DNA from: UBA12202 sp049595035
Lineage (GTDB): Bacteria > Pseudomonadota > Alphaproteobacteria > Puniceispirillales > UBA1172
Direction of reading: 5' to 3'
NCBI GenBank assembly: GCA_049595035.1
Contig: JBMYKD010000011.1
Span: 1 to 64,000 of the forward strand
Length of the DNA stretch: 64,000 nt
Under the pieces are notes generated by a model. That model did not search any database, had not been told where the DNA came from, and saw only the letters and a program-made list of their open reading frames with translations. Position numbers and translations under genes: made by a program. Numbering within the stretch: position 1 is the first letter of the stretch; the number at the start of each line of letters is the position of its first letter. Positions 1 through 8,858 of this stretch are shown here, one piece after another.

Positions 1-1250
1 TTTCATGATACGGAATATTCTTTTTCCAGTGATAAGACGATTGTTGGTGCCCAGATGCTATTTGTGGCATTTGGTGCATTAGTACTTGTGCCGTTATTGA
101 CCGGACTTGATCCAAATGTTGCGTTTTCACCGCAGGTCTTGGAACACTAATCTTTCAATTGGTAACAAGAGGACAGGTTCCTGTATTTTTGGCGTCATCA
201 TTTGCATTTATTGCACCAATTATCTACGGCAGTCAGACTTGGGGTGTGCCCGCCACAATGGATGGATTAGTTTGTGCCGGATTATTATATATGGTGATCA
301 GTGTCGCCATTAAAATATTTGGTGTGAGCTGGTTGCATCGCGTGTTTCCAGCCATCGTGGTAGGCCCAGTCATTATGGTTATCGGTTTTTCCTTAGCGCC
401 TGTTGCCGTATCCATGGCCACCGGTCTGGCAGGCGACAATCAGATTGTTCCTAAAAATATAGCTTTAACAATAGCATCGATCACGCTACTGGCGACTATT
501 CTCATGGCTATTCGGGGACGGGGAATGATGCGGATTGTTCCTATTTTCTGTGGAATTATCGTTGGTTATGTTGCCAGTATTATTATTGGGGCAATGACAG
601 ATACTAGTCTGATTAATACAGATGCGATTACTAATGCGGCATGGTTTGCAGTGCCTTCCTTCACTTTTCCAGAGTTTCAGTGGGCCGCTATTATTTTCAT
701 TGTTCCCGTCGCCATAGCACCGGCCATTGAACATTTCGGGGATATCATGGCTATCAGTGGTGTCACAAAGAAGAATTATATGGAAAATCCGGGTATTCAC
801 CTCACCATGATGGGTGACGGTCTGGCTACATCTGCCGCTAGTATGCTTGGCGGCCCTCCAAATACCACATATTCTGAAGTTACCGGCGTTGTTACCCTTA
901 CCAAGGCCTTTAATCCGGGGGTTATGACCTGGGCGGCAATATTTGCCATTCTGCTTGCTTTTGTCGGTAAACTTGGTGGTGTTCTGGCTTCTATTCCCAT
1001 GCCTGTCATGGGCGGCGTCATGGTGCTGCTTTTTGGACTGATCACAACTGTTGGTATTTCGGTACTGATCAAAGCGCAAGCCGACGTCACTAACCCAAGA
1101 AACATGTCTATTATGGCAATTATAATGGTTGTTGGTGTTGGTGGTCTGATTATTCCCCTTGGTGGCGGTCTAACGCTCGCCGGTATTGGTCTTGCCGGCA
1201 TTCTGGGCGTTATTCTTAATCTGATCCTGCCAGCGGGTGTGGAAGACTAA
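1..1250 (+). CDS. uraA: Uracil/xanthine permease (NCS2 family), 5'-truncated and frameshifted
   Basis: Proton-coupled nucleobase importer of the inner membrane. The long reading frame (stop TAA at 1248-1250) contains the UraA hallmarks: PAIEHFGD, GDGLATSAASMLGGPP and NTTYSEVTGV, which carry the two substrate-site glutamates of the family, plus about a dozen hydrophobic segments. That frame has no good start; its first usable codon would be a TTG at 159 in the middle of a conserved segment. The missing upstream part (VGAQMLFVAFGALVLVPLLTG) is read in frame 1 from base 1 to about 122, and the frames join as NVA/VFTAGLGTL if one base is added near 118-123. So the gene runs in from before the window and is broken by a one-base deletion, either real or a sequence error. 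Family assignment is firm; whether the gene works is unknown. Confidence 0.9.
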
Positions 1251-1263
1251 AACCTTAATTTAA

Positions 1264-1302
1264 CCCTTTCCTGTCATATGCCAAATAAGTGATAGGAAAG
1301 GG
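1264..1302. terminator. Bidirectional hairpin between convergent genes
   Basis: CCCTTTCCT (1264-1272) pairs with AGGAAAGGG (1294-1302), and the stem extends inward by about five more pairs including two G-T wobbles, leaving an 11-base loop. It lies between the stop codons of the permease and the convergent TPP enzyme, with A/T-rich flanks on both sides, as expected of a shared terminator. Confidence 0.75.
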
Positions 1303-1307
1303 ATTTC

Positions 1308-2963
1308 TTATATTTGCATTGCTTGTGTTCTGATCTGGCTCAGGCTCATGGCTGGCGTGATGGATTCCGGATCAATGCGGATATGAATAACAACAGGACG
1401 ATCTGCCGTTAACGCTTCAGCCATGATGGCAGGAAACGCTTTATCATCATCAAGGTAAAAGGCCATACAACCCATAGATTCTGCTAGTTTAACAAAATCC
1501 GGATTAACCAGTTCGGTTAATTTTCCACGCCCCGGAAAATGTCGTTCCTGATGCATACGGATAGTGCCATACATTCCATTATCAACAATACAGATAATAG
1601 GTCTGGCACCCGCCTGATAAGCTGTTGCTAATTCCTGCATGGTCATCTGGAAACATCCATCACCGGCAAAGGCAATAACAGGCCTGTCAGGATAGCGCAA
1701 AGATGCCGCCACTGCCGCCGGAATGCCATAGCCCATTGATCCCGATGTTGGTGCTAATTGAGAGCCCGTATCCCGGAAATAATAGAACCGGTGCAACCAT
1801 GTCGCATAATTGCCGGCGCCGTTTGTCATAATGCTTTCGGGGGGCAAATGATCACGCATCCATGCCACTATTTTGCTCATATTAACGGAACCGGGCTGTT
1901 CGGGTATGGGTGCTGTCCAGTCCAGATAGCTTGTATGGGCAGCATGTATTCGCGGGGTTTTTGCCACCGGCTCAACACGGGTTAATAAGCCGTCAATAAC
2001 AGCCTCTTCCATATCCGCAATGGCTAGATGAGGGGTATATACACAACCCAACTCATCAGGGTCACGATGAATATGAACAAAATTCATCTGTGGATGCGGA
2101 ATATCAAATAGGGAATAGCTTTGTGACGGAATCTCACTCATCCGGCCACCCAGTAGGATAACAAGATCGCTTGATTTAATCCGTGATAAAATAGCCGGAT
2201 TACACCCTAACCCCAGATCACCGGCATAAGCAGGGCTGAGATGATTCATTAACCGTTGTCGGCGAAAGGAACATATGACCGGAATATCCGCCTTGATTGC
2301 CAGTTCATCAAGTGATGCGATAGCCTGATCCGACCAGCAGGGGCCACCAGCAATAATGACAGGGGTATGAGCAGAAGCAATCATTCCAGCAAGCTGATCA
2401 AGGGCAGAATCATCTGGCATCTGTTTTTCCATCACTACCGGCGATAGGGAAAAGGGCTGAACAGGATCATAGAGCATATCTTCGGGCAAGCTAATCACCA
2501 CAGGGCCCGGCCGGCCTTCAAGTGCTGTTTTCCATGCTATCGCCATAAGGGAAGGGAGCTGGTTTGCATCATCAATTTCAATAACCAGCTTTGCCATACC
2601 GCCAAAAAAAGCCTGATAGTCTACTTCCTGAAAGGCATCACGGCCTTTCATATCCCGTGCTACCTGACCGACTAACAATACCATTGGGGTGGAATCCTGC
2701 TGTGCTACATGAACCCCTGATGAGGCATTACTGGCGCCGGGCCCCCGCGTGACAAGCGCAACACCGGGGCGATTTGTCATTTTACCATCTGCCTCTGCCA
2801 TCATAGCCGCCCCACCTTCATGTCTGGCTAGAACGGTCTCTATGGCGGAATCCTGAAGTGCATCAAGGACTGGTAGAAAACTCTCTCCCGGCACGCAGAA
2901 AAGTCGGTCAACACCAAATCTTTCCAGAATATCAACGATGACTTGGCCAGCATTCTTTGTCAT
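1308..2963 (-). CDS. Thiamine-diphosphate-dependent enzyme, acetolactate synthase-like
   Basis: Three-domain TPP enzyme of the acetolactate synthase/benzoylformate decarboxylase superfamily, 551 residues. The N-terminal domain has the catalytic glutamate in RHEGG (about residues 47-51). The C-terminal domain has the TPP/Mg motif GDG at about 434 followed by the Asn at about 462 (VDNGMYG). No small regulatory subunit (IlvH) lies next to it, which argues against the main branched-chain amino acid enzyme, so the substrate stays open. It lies 47 bases downstream of thiQ on the same strand, with no terminator seen between, so it probably belongs to the riboswitch-controlled thiamine uptake operon; a thiamine-diphosphate user would then be expressed together with uptake. 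GATAAAGGG precedes the ATG at 2963. Confidence 0.85.
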   Translation of the reverse strand: MTKNAGQVIVDILERFGVDRLFCVPGESFLPVLDALQDSAIETVLARHEGGAAMMAEADGKMTNRPGVALVTRGPGASNASSGVHVAQQDSTPMVLLVGQVARDMKGRDAFQEVDYQAFFGGMAKLVIEIDDANQLPSLMAIAWKTALEGRPGPVVISLPEDMLYDPVQPFSLSPVVMEKQMPDDSALDQLAGMIASAHTPVIIAGGPCWSDQAIASLDELAIKADIPVICSFRRQRLMNHLSPAYAGDLGLGCNPAILSRIKSSDLVILLGGRMSEIPSQSYSLFDIPHPQMNFVHIHRDPDELGCVYTPHLAIADMEEAVIDGLLTRVEPVAKTPRIHAAHTSYLDWTAPIPEQPGSVNMSKIVAWMRDHLPPESIMTNGAGNYATWLHRFYYFRDTGSQLAPTSGSMGYGIPAAVAASLRYPDRPVIAFAGDGCFQMTMQELATAYQAGARPIICIVDNGMYGTIRMHQERHFPGRGKLTELVNPDFVKLAESMGCMAFYLDDDKAFPAIMAEALTADRPVVIHIRIDPESITPAMSLSQIRTQAMQI

Positions 2964-3010
2964 GATAACCCTTTATCAAATATATTTATGTTTATGGTAT
3001 TGTTGACGGA

Positions 3011-3682
3011 TCATTTATCTGGCTTCAAGGAAAAAACCTCAGCTTCAAGATTTTTAGCATCAGCAGGATCATGGGTAACCATTAGGGCAGTGATCCCATC
3101 ACGGGCAACCATCTGTCTAACCTGATCCAGACATTCTGCTTTTGTATCGGGATCAAGTGCGCTGAAAGGTTCATCAAGAAATAATAAAGATCGCCTGCTA
3201 GACTCATCTGATGGCAATATTCTTGACCGTACCAATGCCCTTGCTAGCGCTACTCTCTGTTGCTGACCGCCTGATAGGGTATCAATCATTCGTTTTTCCA
3301 TACCGGCAATGCCCAGATCAGATAAGCTTTGTTCAATAAGCATACGGCTTTCATATTTGTTGCGTATGTCTGATGACAGACCAATAGCAATATTTGTCCA
3401 GACATCCAAATGCGGAAATAGATTATCATTCTGAAACAGCATGGAAACCGGCCGTTCAGCAGGTAACAACCCACATATCGATTGCCCCTGCCATAGAATA
3501 TCGCCACTAAGCGGCACCAGAAAGCCTGCAATCAGATGAAGCAGTGTTGATTTACCAATGCCCGATGGCCCTTCAATGACGGTTATGCTCTGTTCCTTCA
3601 CGGTCAGATGAAAGCGCAGCACATCATCATCCGACATAGGCGGTGATACATAGCTGAAAGTTACATTTCTGATCTCTAGCAT
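3011..3682 (-). CDS. thiQ: Thiamine ABC transporter, ATP-binding protein
   Basis: ATPase of the ThiBPQ thiamine/TPP importer, on the cytoplasmic side of the membrane. Walker A GPSGIGKST is at residues 38-46, the signature LSGGQQQRVALARAL near 137, and Walker B LLFLDEPFSALD near 168, followed by the H-loop (MVTHDPADA). At 223 residues it is the usual short ThiQ size. It lies 6 bases after thiP, third in the riboswitch-led operon. The specific name rests on the neighbours (ThiB, ThiP and the TPP riboswitch); alone it could be any small import ATPase. Confidence 0.9.
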   Translation of the reverse strand: MLEIRNVTFSYVSPPMSDDDVLRFHLTVKEQSITVIEGPSGIGKSTLLHLIAGFLVPLSGDILWQGQSICGLLPAERPVSMLFQNDNLFPHLDVWTNIAIGLSSDIRNKYESRMLIEQSLSDLGIAGMEKRMIDTLSGGQQQRVALARALVRSRILPSDESSRRSLLFLDEPFSALDPDTKAECLDQVRQMVARDGITALMVTHDPADAKNLEAEVFSLKPDK

Positions 3683-3688
3683 AGGAAA

Positions 3689-5473
3689 TTATCCCGTTAT
3701 TTGATCATTTAAAGCGTTATGATCCGATATAGCCATGCTTGGTGGGTGCGACAGAATACGGCCAATCCCATGCCCTATCATGTATACCATAAGTGTTATT
3801 AACATTAAAAGCACGGCTGTTGCCGCCGCTTCATCGGTGCGATATCGACCAGCCTGTTCAAATAAAAGCCAGGGCAATGTTTTAAAATCAGAACTTGAAA
3901 ACAGGGCAATAACACCAAGATCACCCATGGACATAGCCGCAACCATACCAAAAATCAGCCCAATATCTCGCCCCATGACAGGCAGGATCAAAAACCGAAT
4001 ACTTGTCCAGCTATTCATGCCGTAAGCAAGCCGTAAATGGTGATTCTGATGCCGGACAAGTAGCCATTTGCCGGAAATCAATCGATAGGATACAGGCAAT
4101 CCCATCAGAATATTGGCAACCAGCACAAGATATGGAGCAATGATAAATATATCAGCCATATGCCGTAGCAGAATAAACATAGCTGTTCCCATCACGATAG
4201 CGGGAATGACCAGCGTGATCATAACACTGGATTCAAGCATGACTATTGCTATCATTTGCCAGCGGGCAGGGCGTTGGATAAACCCAAGCTGATATCGGGT
4301 TTCGGCAAGAATCATGGCCAGAATAGATACGCAACTAGCCGAAATAAGAGCGATTGTAAGGCTGTTTTCCGTAGCCTGCCAAAATGCTGGCGCTACCAGC
4401 ACGGTAAGCATATCACCAGTCACCCCCTTAACCATCAATGCCATGATAGGCAGGACTAGCAAGGTAAAAAGAAAGCAGACACATAAAATATCAATATATT
4501 TCAATGAGTTTAAGTGCGAAGGCAATATATGAAGTGAAGGTAATTTTATGCCGCCTACAACTTGCGGCATCATTTTTCGCATCACGGGATGGCTCACCAT
4601 AACAATCAACATAATGAAAGCCACAGCAATCTGTAAAATGGTAAGGCCAACCGCCAGAGGAAAATCATATGCAATACGGATGGCCGCATAAATTTCCACT
4701 TCCAGTGTTGTTACAGCAGGTCCACCCCCAACCATTAATACCAGAGAAAATGAGCTGAAACAGAATAAAAACACCAATATCATCATCGGCAATATGATGG
4801 GTTTAATCGCTGGCCATTCTATAAAACGAAATTGATCTCGCGCTGTCATACCGGTCATGCGGGCAAGTCGCCAATGGGTTTCTGGAACTGACAGAATGCG
4901 TGGCAAAAACACGCGGATCATTAACGGCGCATTAAAAAATATATGCGCCAGAACAACCGCCTTTAATCCAAAAAATGATGGTAATTCCATGAAGGGAAGG
5001 GGCAATATCCCATTCAACCCTGACAGGACATGATTAATGAGGCCATGGCGACCCCATACCGCTAATAGTCCACTCGCCGCTACTGTTGTGGGGATCACAA
5101 AGGCTAGGCCAGTCATCAATCGTAATAACCCCATGCCATACCAGCGATATCGCCGCGCCATGACAACGCTAAGCGGGATAGCCACCATCACTGCCCCTAT
5201 CGTGGACAAAGCTGCTTGAAGTAATGCTGACCGCAAGGCGTAAGTTATACGCGCTTCCGATATCAACCATGAAAAAAATGACGAAGATGGTGGTTCTTGG
5301 GGTGAGGCGGCTTGCATTAACGCTATCAGAGCCAGAACAAAAAGCCCCCATAACGCCACAATCATCACCATTCCGGTAAAAGCTGCCAGCCCTAAGCCGC
5401 CCCGTTGATAATATCTATTGTGTTTGGCTAGCATTTTCCCGCTTTTTACTACTGGCTTAATGCCATTACCCAT
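3689..5473 (-). CDS. thiP: Thiamine ABC transporter, fused permease
   Basis: Inner-membrane permease of ThiBPQ, 594 residues, made of two tandem BPD_transp_1 halves as in FbpB/ThiP-type importers, with roughly twelve hydrophobic segments. An EAA-like loop is visible in the first half (LARMTGMTARDQFRFIEWP) and a matching one in the second (LAYGMNSWTSIRFLILP). Annotated from an ATG that overlaps the end of thiB by 25 bases. The ATG at 5434 (MLAKHNRYY), just past the thiB stop, is an equally plausible start because neither has a well-spaced ribosome binding site. Confidence 0.9.
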   Translation of the reverse strand: MGNGIKPVVKSGKMLAKHNRYYQRGGLGLAAFTGMVMIVALWGLFVLALIALMQAASPQEPPSSSFFSWLISEARITYALRSALLQAALSTIGAVMVAIPLSVVMARRYRWYGMGLLRLMTGLAFVIPTTVAASGLLAVWGRHGLINHVLSGLNGILPLPFMELPSFFGLKAVVLAHIFFNAPLMIRVFLPRILSVPETHWRLARMTGMTARDQFRFIEWPAIKPIILPMMILVFLFCFSSFSLVLMVGGGPAVTTLEVEIYAAIRIAYDFPLAVGLTILQIAVAFIMLIVMVSHPVMRKMMPQVVGGIKLPSLHILPSHLNSLKYIDILCVCFLFTLLVLPIMALMVKGVTGDMLTVLVAPAFWQATENSLTIALISASCVSILAMILAETRYQLGFIQRPARWQMIAIVMLESSVMITLVIPAIVMGTAMFILLRHMADIFIIAPYLVLVANILMGLPVSYRLISGKWLLVRHQNHHLRLAYGMNSWTSIRFLILPVMGRDIGLIFGMVAAMSMGDLGVIALFSSSDFKTLPWLLFEQAGRYRTDEAAATAVLLMLITLMVYMIGHGIGRILSHPPSMAISDHNALNDQITG

Positions 5474-6480
5474 TCCTTGAGCCAGTCATTCTGATTAGTG
5501 GCAATATATTTATCATTCAGCAGGAGCCCGGATGGCTTGGCTGCTGTTTCGAACCCATCGGGCAAAGCAATACCTTTCGCCGCAGGATACATCCAGTTTG
5601 TTGTGGGGATAACATTTTGCACTTTATCAGACAGTAAAAAAGCCAAGAATGATTGCGCCAATTCAGGCTGATCACTGGAAGCCAACATAGCCGCTACTTC
5701 GATCTGCATATAATGGCCTTCGGCAAATCGGGCATATTGATATTGTGTCTGACTTTCAGCCAGACGATGATATGCAGGTGAGGTGGTATAGGACAACACC
5801 ATATCCGCTTCACCATCAAGAAACAGTCCATAGGCTTCTGACCAGCCCTTTGTTACCGTTACAATTTTTGGCGATAATGCCTGCCATTTTGATGCCGCGT
5901 CATCATCATAGAGTGATTTTAGCCATAGCATTAATCCAAAGCCGGGCGTAGAGGTGCGAGGGTCTTGAATGACTATTCGTAGATCATCATTCGTCGTGAT
6001 CAGTTCTTCCATAGACATTGGAATTTGCGATAGTTTTGACTGATCATATACAAATGCGAAAAATCCCCAGTCAAATGGTACAAAATAGGGGTCATTCCAG
6101 TCCCCAACAGCTTGGGGAAGGTCGAGATGATCAGAAATGGTATCCATGTTATGAGGTGCCAGCAATCCGGTCTTTCTGGCAATATCAGATTGCGCCGTAT
6201 CAAGCCCTAGAATGACGTCTGCTTTGCTGTTTTGACCTTCAAGCCTGATTCGGCCAAGAATGCCCAACGAGGTATCAATACCGACAAAACTAAGAATACA
6301 TTCGCATTCCTGTTCAAAAGCCGCCTTGATTTGAGGCCCTGGCCCCCAATCTGCCGCAAAACTGTCATAAGTATATACGGTCAATTCAGGCCTCGTATCA
6401 TCGCTGAGAGCAGGGCGCAGAAGCAAAAAGCCGGCAAGACTAATAATTATACCGATTTTGATTTTATCCATTATTTTCAT
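5449..6480 (-). CDS. thiB: Thiamine ABC transporter, periplasmic binding protein
   Basis: Periplasmic thiamine-binding protein of the ThiB/TbpA family. It has a signal peptide (MKIMDKIKIG then GIIISLAGFLLLRPALS) and the family opening ELTVYTYDSFAADWGPGP; VDTVILGLDT-like (ADVILGLDT) and VPFDWGFFAFVYD stretches match ThiB. The start at 6480 is preferred over the upstream ATG at 6495 because AAGGAT is correctly spaced for the inner ATG while the outer one has no binding site. First gene of thiBPQ, with a TPP riboswitch in its leader, which ties it to thiamine. Confidence 0.92.
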   Translation of the reverse strand: MKIMDKIKIGIIISLAGFLLLRPALSDDTRPELTVYTYDSFAADWGPGPQIKAAFEQECECILSFVGIDTSLGILGRIRLEGQNSKADVILGLDTAQSDIARKTGLLAPHNMDTISDHLDLPQAVGDWNDPYFVPFDWGFFAFVYDQSKLSQIPMSMEELITTNDDLRIVIQDPRTSTPGFGLMLWLKSLYDDDAASKWQALSPKIVTVTKGWSEAYGLFLDGEADMVLSYTTSPAYHRLAESQTQYQYARFAEGHYMQIEVAAMLASSDQPELAQSFLAFLLSDKVQNVIPTTNWMYPAAKGIALPDGFETAAKPSGLLLNDKYIATNQNDWLKEWVMALSQ

Positions 6481-6559
6481 AATAATATCCTTCATAGTTA
6501 AATAACAATGTCAGGATACTAACGAAAGCGAAGAGATTGCCATGATTATAATATGGCAC

Positions 6560-6652
6560 GACTCTTTCCTTCGCCAGCATTACCTGGTTCAGGTTCAGTG
6601 GGTATATTTCTCAGCCTGATGGACGAATTTAACGCACTACAAGCACCCCAAG
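6560..6652 (-). promoter_or_regulatory. TPP (THI box) riboswitch
   Basis: Read on the minus strand, the leader begins GGGGTGCTTGTAGTGCG, then has the THI-box core GGCTGAGA, ATACCC, GAACCTGA, and CCAGGTAATGCTGGCGAAGG, all in the canonical order. It ends about 80 bases before the thiB start. GCGAAG at its 3' end (plus-strand 6569-6574) can pair with CTTCGC downstream (plus-strand 6528-6533), and a small hairpin TGCCAT/ATGGCA lies at 6538-6558; these are possible parts of the expression platform. In this family TPP binding turns off the downstream thiamine transport or synthesis genes. Confidence 0.95.
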
Positions 6653-6727
6653 AGTGTCTATATTGGTATCAGAGCTTTATATAATGATCAACCTTGTTCT
6701 AGGTATTCCTATTTCAGGGTTTCCATA

Positions 6728-6789
6728 GATGTCTTTTCGGGGATGTCTTTTTAGGCAGGGCATTTTAGGGAAGGTTTTTTTAGGGAGGT
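6728..6789. repeat. Degenerate 14-15 bp tandem repeat upstream of the thi leader
   Basis: Four copies of TTTT(A/C)GG(G/C) start at 6734, 6749, 6763 and 6778, giving a 14-15 base period; the first two units also share GATGTC. The repeat lies in the gap (about 290 bases) between the thi riboswitch and the end of the cadherin-like gene. The rest of that gap is A/T-rich and shows no gene. Confidence 0.5.
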
Positions 6790-6944
6790 ATTCATTTGAT
6801 AAATCACTTTTTGTCGCATAATATGTGTTATGTAATTTTTGTATCTGTCAAAAAACAGATGAAGGACAGCATTATGAAATCATATATTTTACAATAAGTT
6901 ATATGATTATTGTTATATATAAGATTAGTAATTCAATCCCACAT

Positions 6945-8093
6945 TCAAGGCCGCATGCACAGATTAATATGTGTGCCATGGTTATCATATGTGTCATCTG
7001 GAAATTGCGCCGTTTGATTGATTGGACGATCATTAGACATATAGCTACGCCAGTTATGTGTTCGCCAGCTGCTTACCGGTTTATTCGCTGTTGATGTTGG
7101 TGGTGATAATCGCCAATACCAAGTGCCTTCGCGAACAACCATATAAGTCGCCCATATGCGATTATTTAATCCACAATTTTGTATGAATGATGGACAGTTT
7201 GATCCATTACGGTGAATAACCGCGTCACATTCTCCGCGTTCGACAAACGCTTTTGTCGCCATAACCTGACCGCTTACCGCATTACATGGGCGAACACTAG
7301 CGGAACAGCGCGAATAGGTCTTGCCGTTAAAGGCATATGGCCCTTGCGTCACGGTGAACTGATATGGAGTCGTTGTATTAACGGCTACATAATCGCCCGA
7401 CCCTGCTTTCCTTGCGTTGATCTGACATAAGCCAGTATTCAGGGCTGTTGCCAGACCATTGCCATCAACCGAACAGATGCTTGGGGTTATACTATTATAG
7501 CTTATCGGGCCTTGACCAGAGCCGCCATTAACCGCTGGTAGCTGCAAGCTTTGCTGTTCTTGTGTATCAGCCCCTTGAAGCGTGGCAAAGGTCAATGGCT
7601 GTTGCGGCGTGGCTGGCATGATATTAATGATAATATTCTGCCTTGTGGCATTACCGGCCTGATCACTGGCAACAACAATCAGTGTAAGGGGGGAAAGCTG
7701 AACCGATATTGGTGACGACAGCGTAATAGCACCAGTTGAAGAATGAATGGAAAAATGTGATGCCCCTGCTCCTTCTAACTGGTAACTCACCTGCGATGTA
7801 ACAGCATCCTGTGCAGTAATAGTCAACAAATTGCCTGTTGATTGTGATGTTATATCCAGCCTTGCGGGCGGATTTGTGAATATGGGCGCTGTATTATCTG
7901 GACTATTTTGTGGCGGCGTTCCTGTCGGTGCAGTTGTTTGACCTGACGGTGTGTTGGCACTTCCAAAACCATATGATCGCGTATGTCCAAACCCTGCCAT
8001 GGCATTCTGTGTTGCTATGTTAATCATGCATATGGCGATGAACATATATAAACAGAAACGTGAATGTGACAGGAATGTTAATGGGGATAGCAT
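6945..8093 (-). CDS. Secreted protein with cadherin/Ig-like repeats
   Basis: About 383 residues, function unknown. From the start at 8093 there is a signal peptide with a hydrophobic core (FCLYMFIAICMINIA) and a likely cleavage after QNAMA. Then follow a Pro/Thr-rich linker, a cadherin-like segment (GAITLSSPISVQLSPLTLIVVASD), a bacterial Ig-like segment (ITPSICSVDGNGLATALNTG), and a Cys-rich C-terminal domain (YSRCSASVRPCNAV ... NCGLNNRIWATYMVV) that I do not recognise. GGAG lies 8 bases before the ATG at 8093; an ATG at 8129 is also possible. It begins just after the prepilin gene on the same strand, so the two are probably co-transcribed. It is likely a surface or secreted adhesion-type protein. 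Confidence 0.7.
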   Translation of the reverse strand: MLSPLTFLSHSRFCLYMFIAICMINIATQNAMAGFGHTRSYGFGSANTPSGQTTAPTGTPPQNSPDNTAPIFTNPPARLDITSQSTGNLLTITAQDAVTSQVSYQLEGAGASHFSIHSSTGAITLSSPISVQLSPLTLIVVASDQAGNATRQNIIINIMPATPQQPLTFATLQGADTQEQQSLQLPAVNGGSGQGPISYNSITPSICSVDGNGLATALNTGLCQINARKAGSGDYVAVNTTTPYQFTVTQGPYAFNGKTYSRCSASVRPCNAVSGQVMATKAFVERGECDAVIHRNGSNCPSFIQNCGLNNRIWATYMVVREGTWYWRLSPPTSTANKPVSSWRTHNWRSYMSNDRPINQTAQFPDDTYDNHGTHINLCMRP

Positions 8094-8157
8094 GGGTTTT
8101 GCTCCATTAAAAACAGTGTAATTAATCATGATACCTTGGCCTAATGACCTCACTGAC

Positions 8158-8817
8158 TTATATGACCGGATTAAACGGATCATTGGATAGATTCGGATTT
8201 GTGGATATGCCGGGCCTTGGGCATCTGCTGGCTTCATATTTTTGCGCTTCGCTAAGCCCTGTCAGATCAGCGTCTGAGGTAAAGCGGCATGGGGCTTCGG
8301 TGCACAGGCAACGATAAAGCCGGACACTGTTATCATCAGTTACCAGAGCAGTAGGCAGATTACAGGCAATGACGGTTGTGCCCGGATTGACTGTTGTGCT
8401 GGTAATTGTACCGTCAGGTTGAGTAGCTAATAGATTACCATATACGGCTGATGGTGACCCCGGATTTATCGGGTTTTCAAACTGCTCATTCATTGCCTCA
8501 ACAATAGTTACGGCAAAAGCTTCGCAAGACCCCAAAAGGCTTGTATCATTTCCAAAAATAGACAGGTTTTCCCGCCCTGACATCAATTCCGAGGCGGTAT
8601 TAATATCACCATTGAAAGTGATGATATCATTTTCTATGGCGCGATTGACTTCTCTGAAGTTATTAACCGCAACATCAATGCGGGTTGAATTCAGATAGCT
8701 TTGATAGCCAACCACACCAACTGCCGCGAGTATGCCAATAATGGCAACAACAACAAGCAATTCTATAAGTGAAAATCCAGTAACAGATCGGCGAGAAGAT
8801 TTATGGCTGACTATCAT
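8158..8817 (-). CDS. Type IV pilin / pseudopilin-like prepilin
   Basis: 219 residues. A short basic leader (MIVSHKSSRRSVTG) is followed by FSLIELLVVVAIIGILAAVGV, the prepilin peptidase site plus N-terminal helix of type IV pilins and type II pseudopilins, with Glu at +5. The globular part has several cysteines near the C-terminus (LYRCLCTEAPC, ASRCPRPG) that could form disulfides. No pilus or type II secretion machinery genes are in the window, so its assembly system must be elsewhere. It lies 64 bases upstream of the secreted cadherin-like gene. Pilin and pseudopilin cannot be told apart from this sequence. Confidence 0.85.
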   Translation of the reverse strand: MIVSHKSSRRSVTGFSLIELLVVVAIIGILAAVGVVGYQSYLNSTRIDVAVNNFREVNRAIENDIITFNGDINTASELMSGRENLSIFGNDTSLLGSCEAFAVTIVEAMNEQFENPINPGSPSAVYGNLLATQPDGTITSTTVNPGTTVIACNLPTALVTDDNSVRLYRCLCTEAPCRFTSDADLTGLSEAQKYEASRCPRPGISTNPNLSNDPFNPVI

Positions 8818-8858
8818 GCCGCTATAATTAGCGGTATTTTTAGCAGATAACCATCATA

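Noticed and set aside
486..1079. A 197-codon open frame on the minus strand inside the permease gene
   Set aside because: It is antisense to conserved UraA sequence, has a composition unlike a real protein (rich in Asn, His, Arg) and no binding site.
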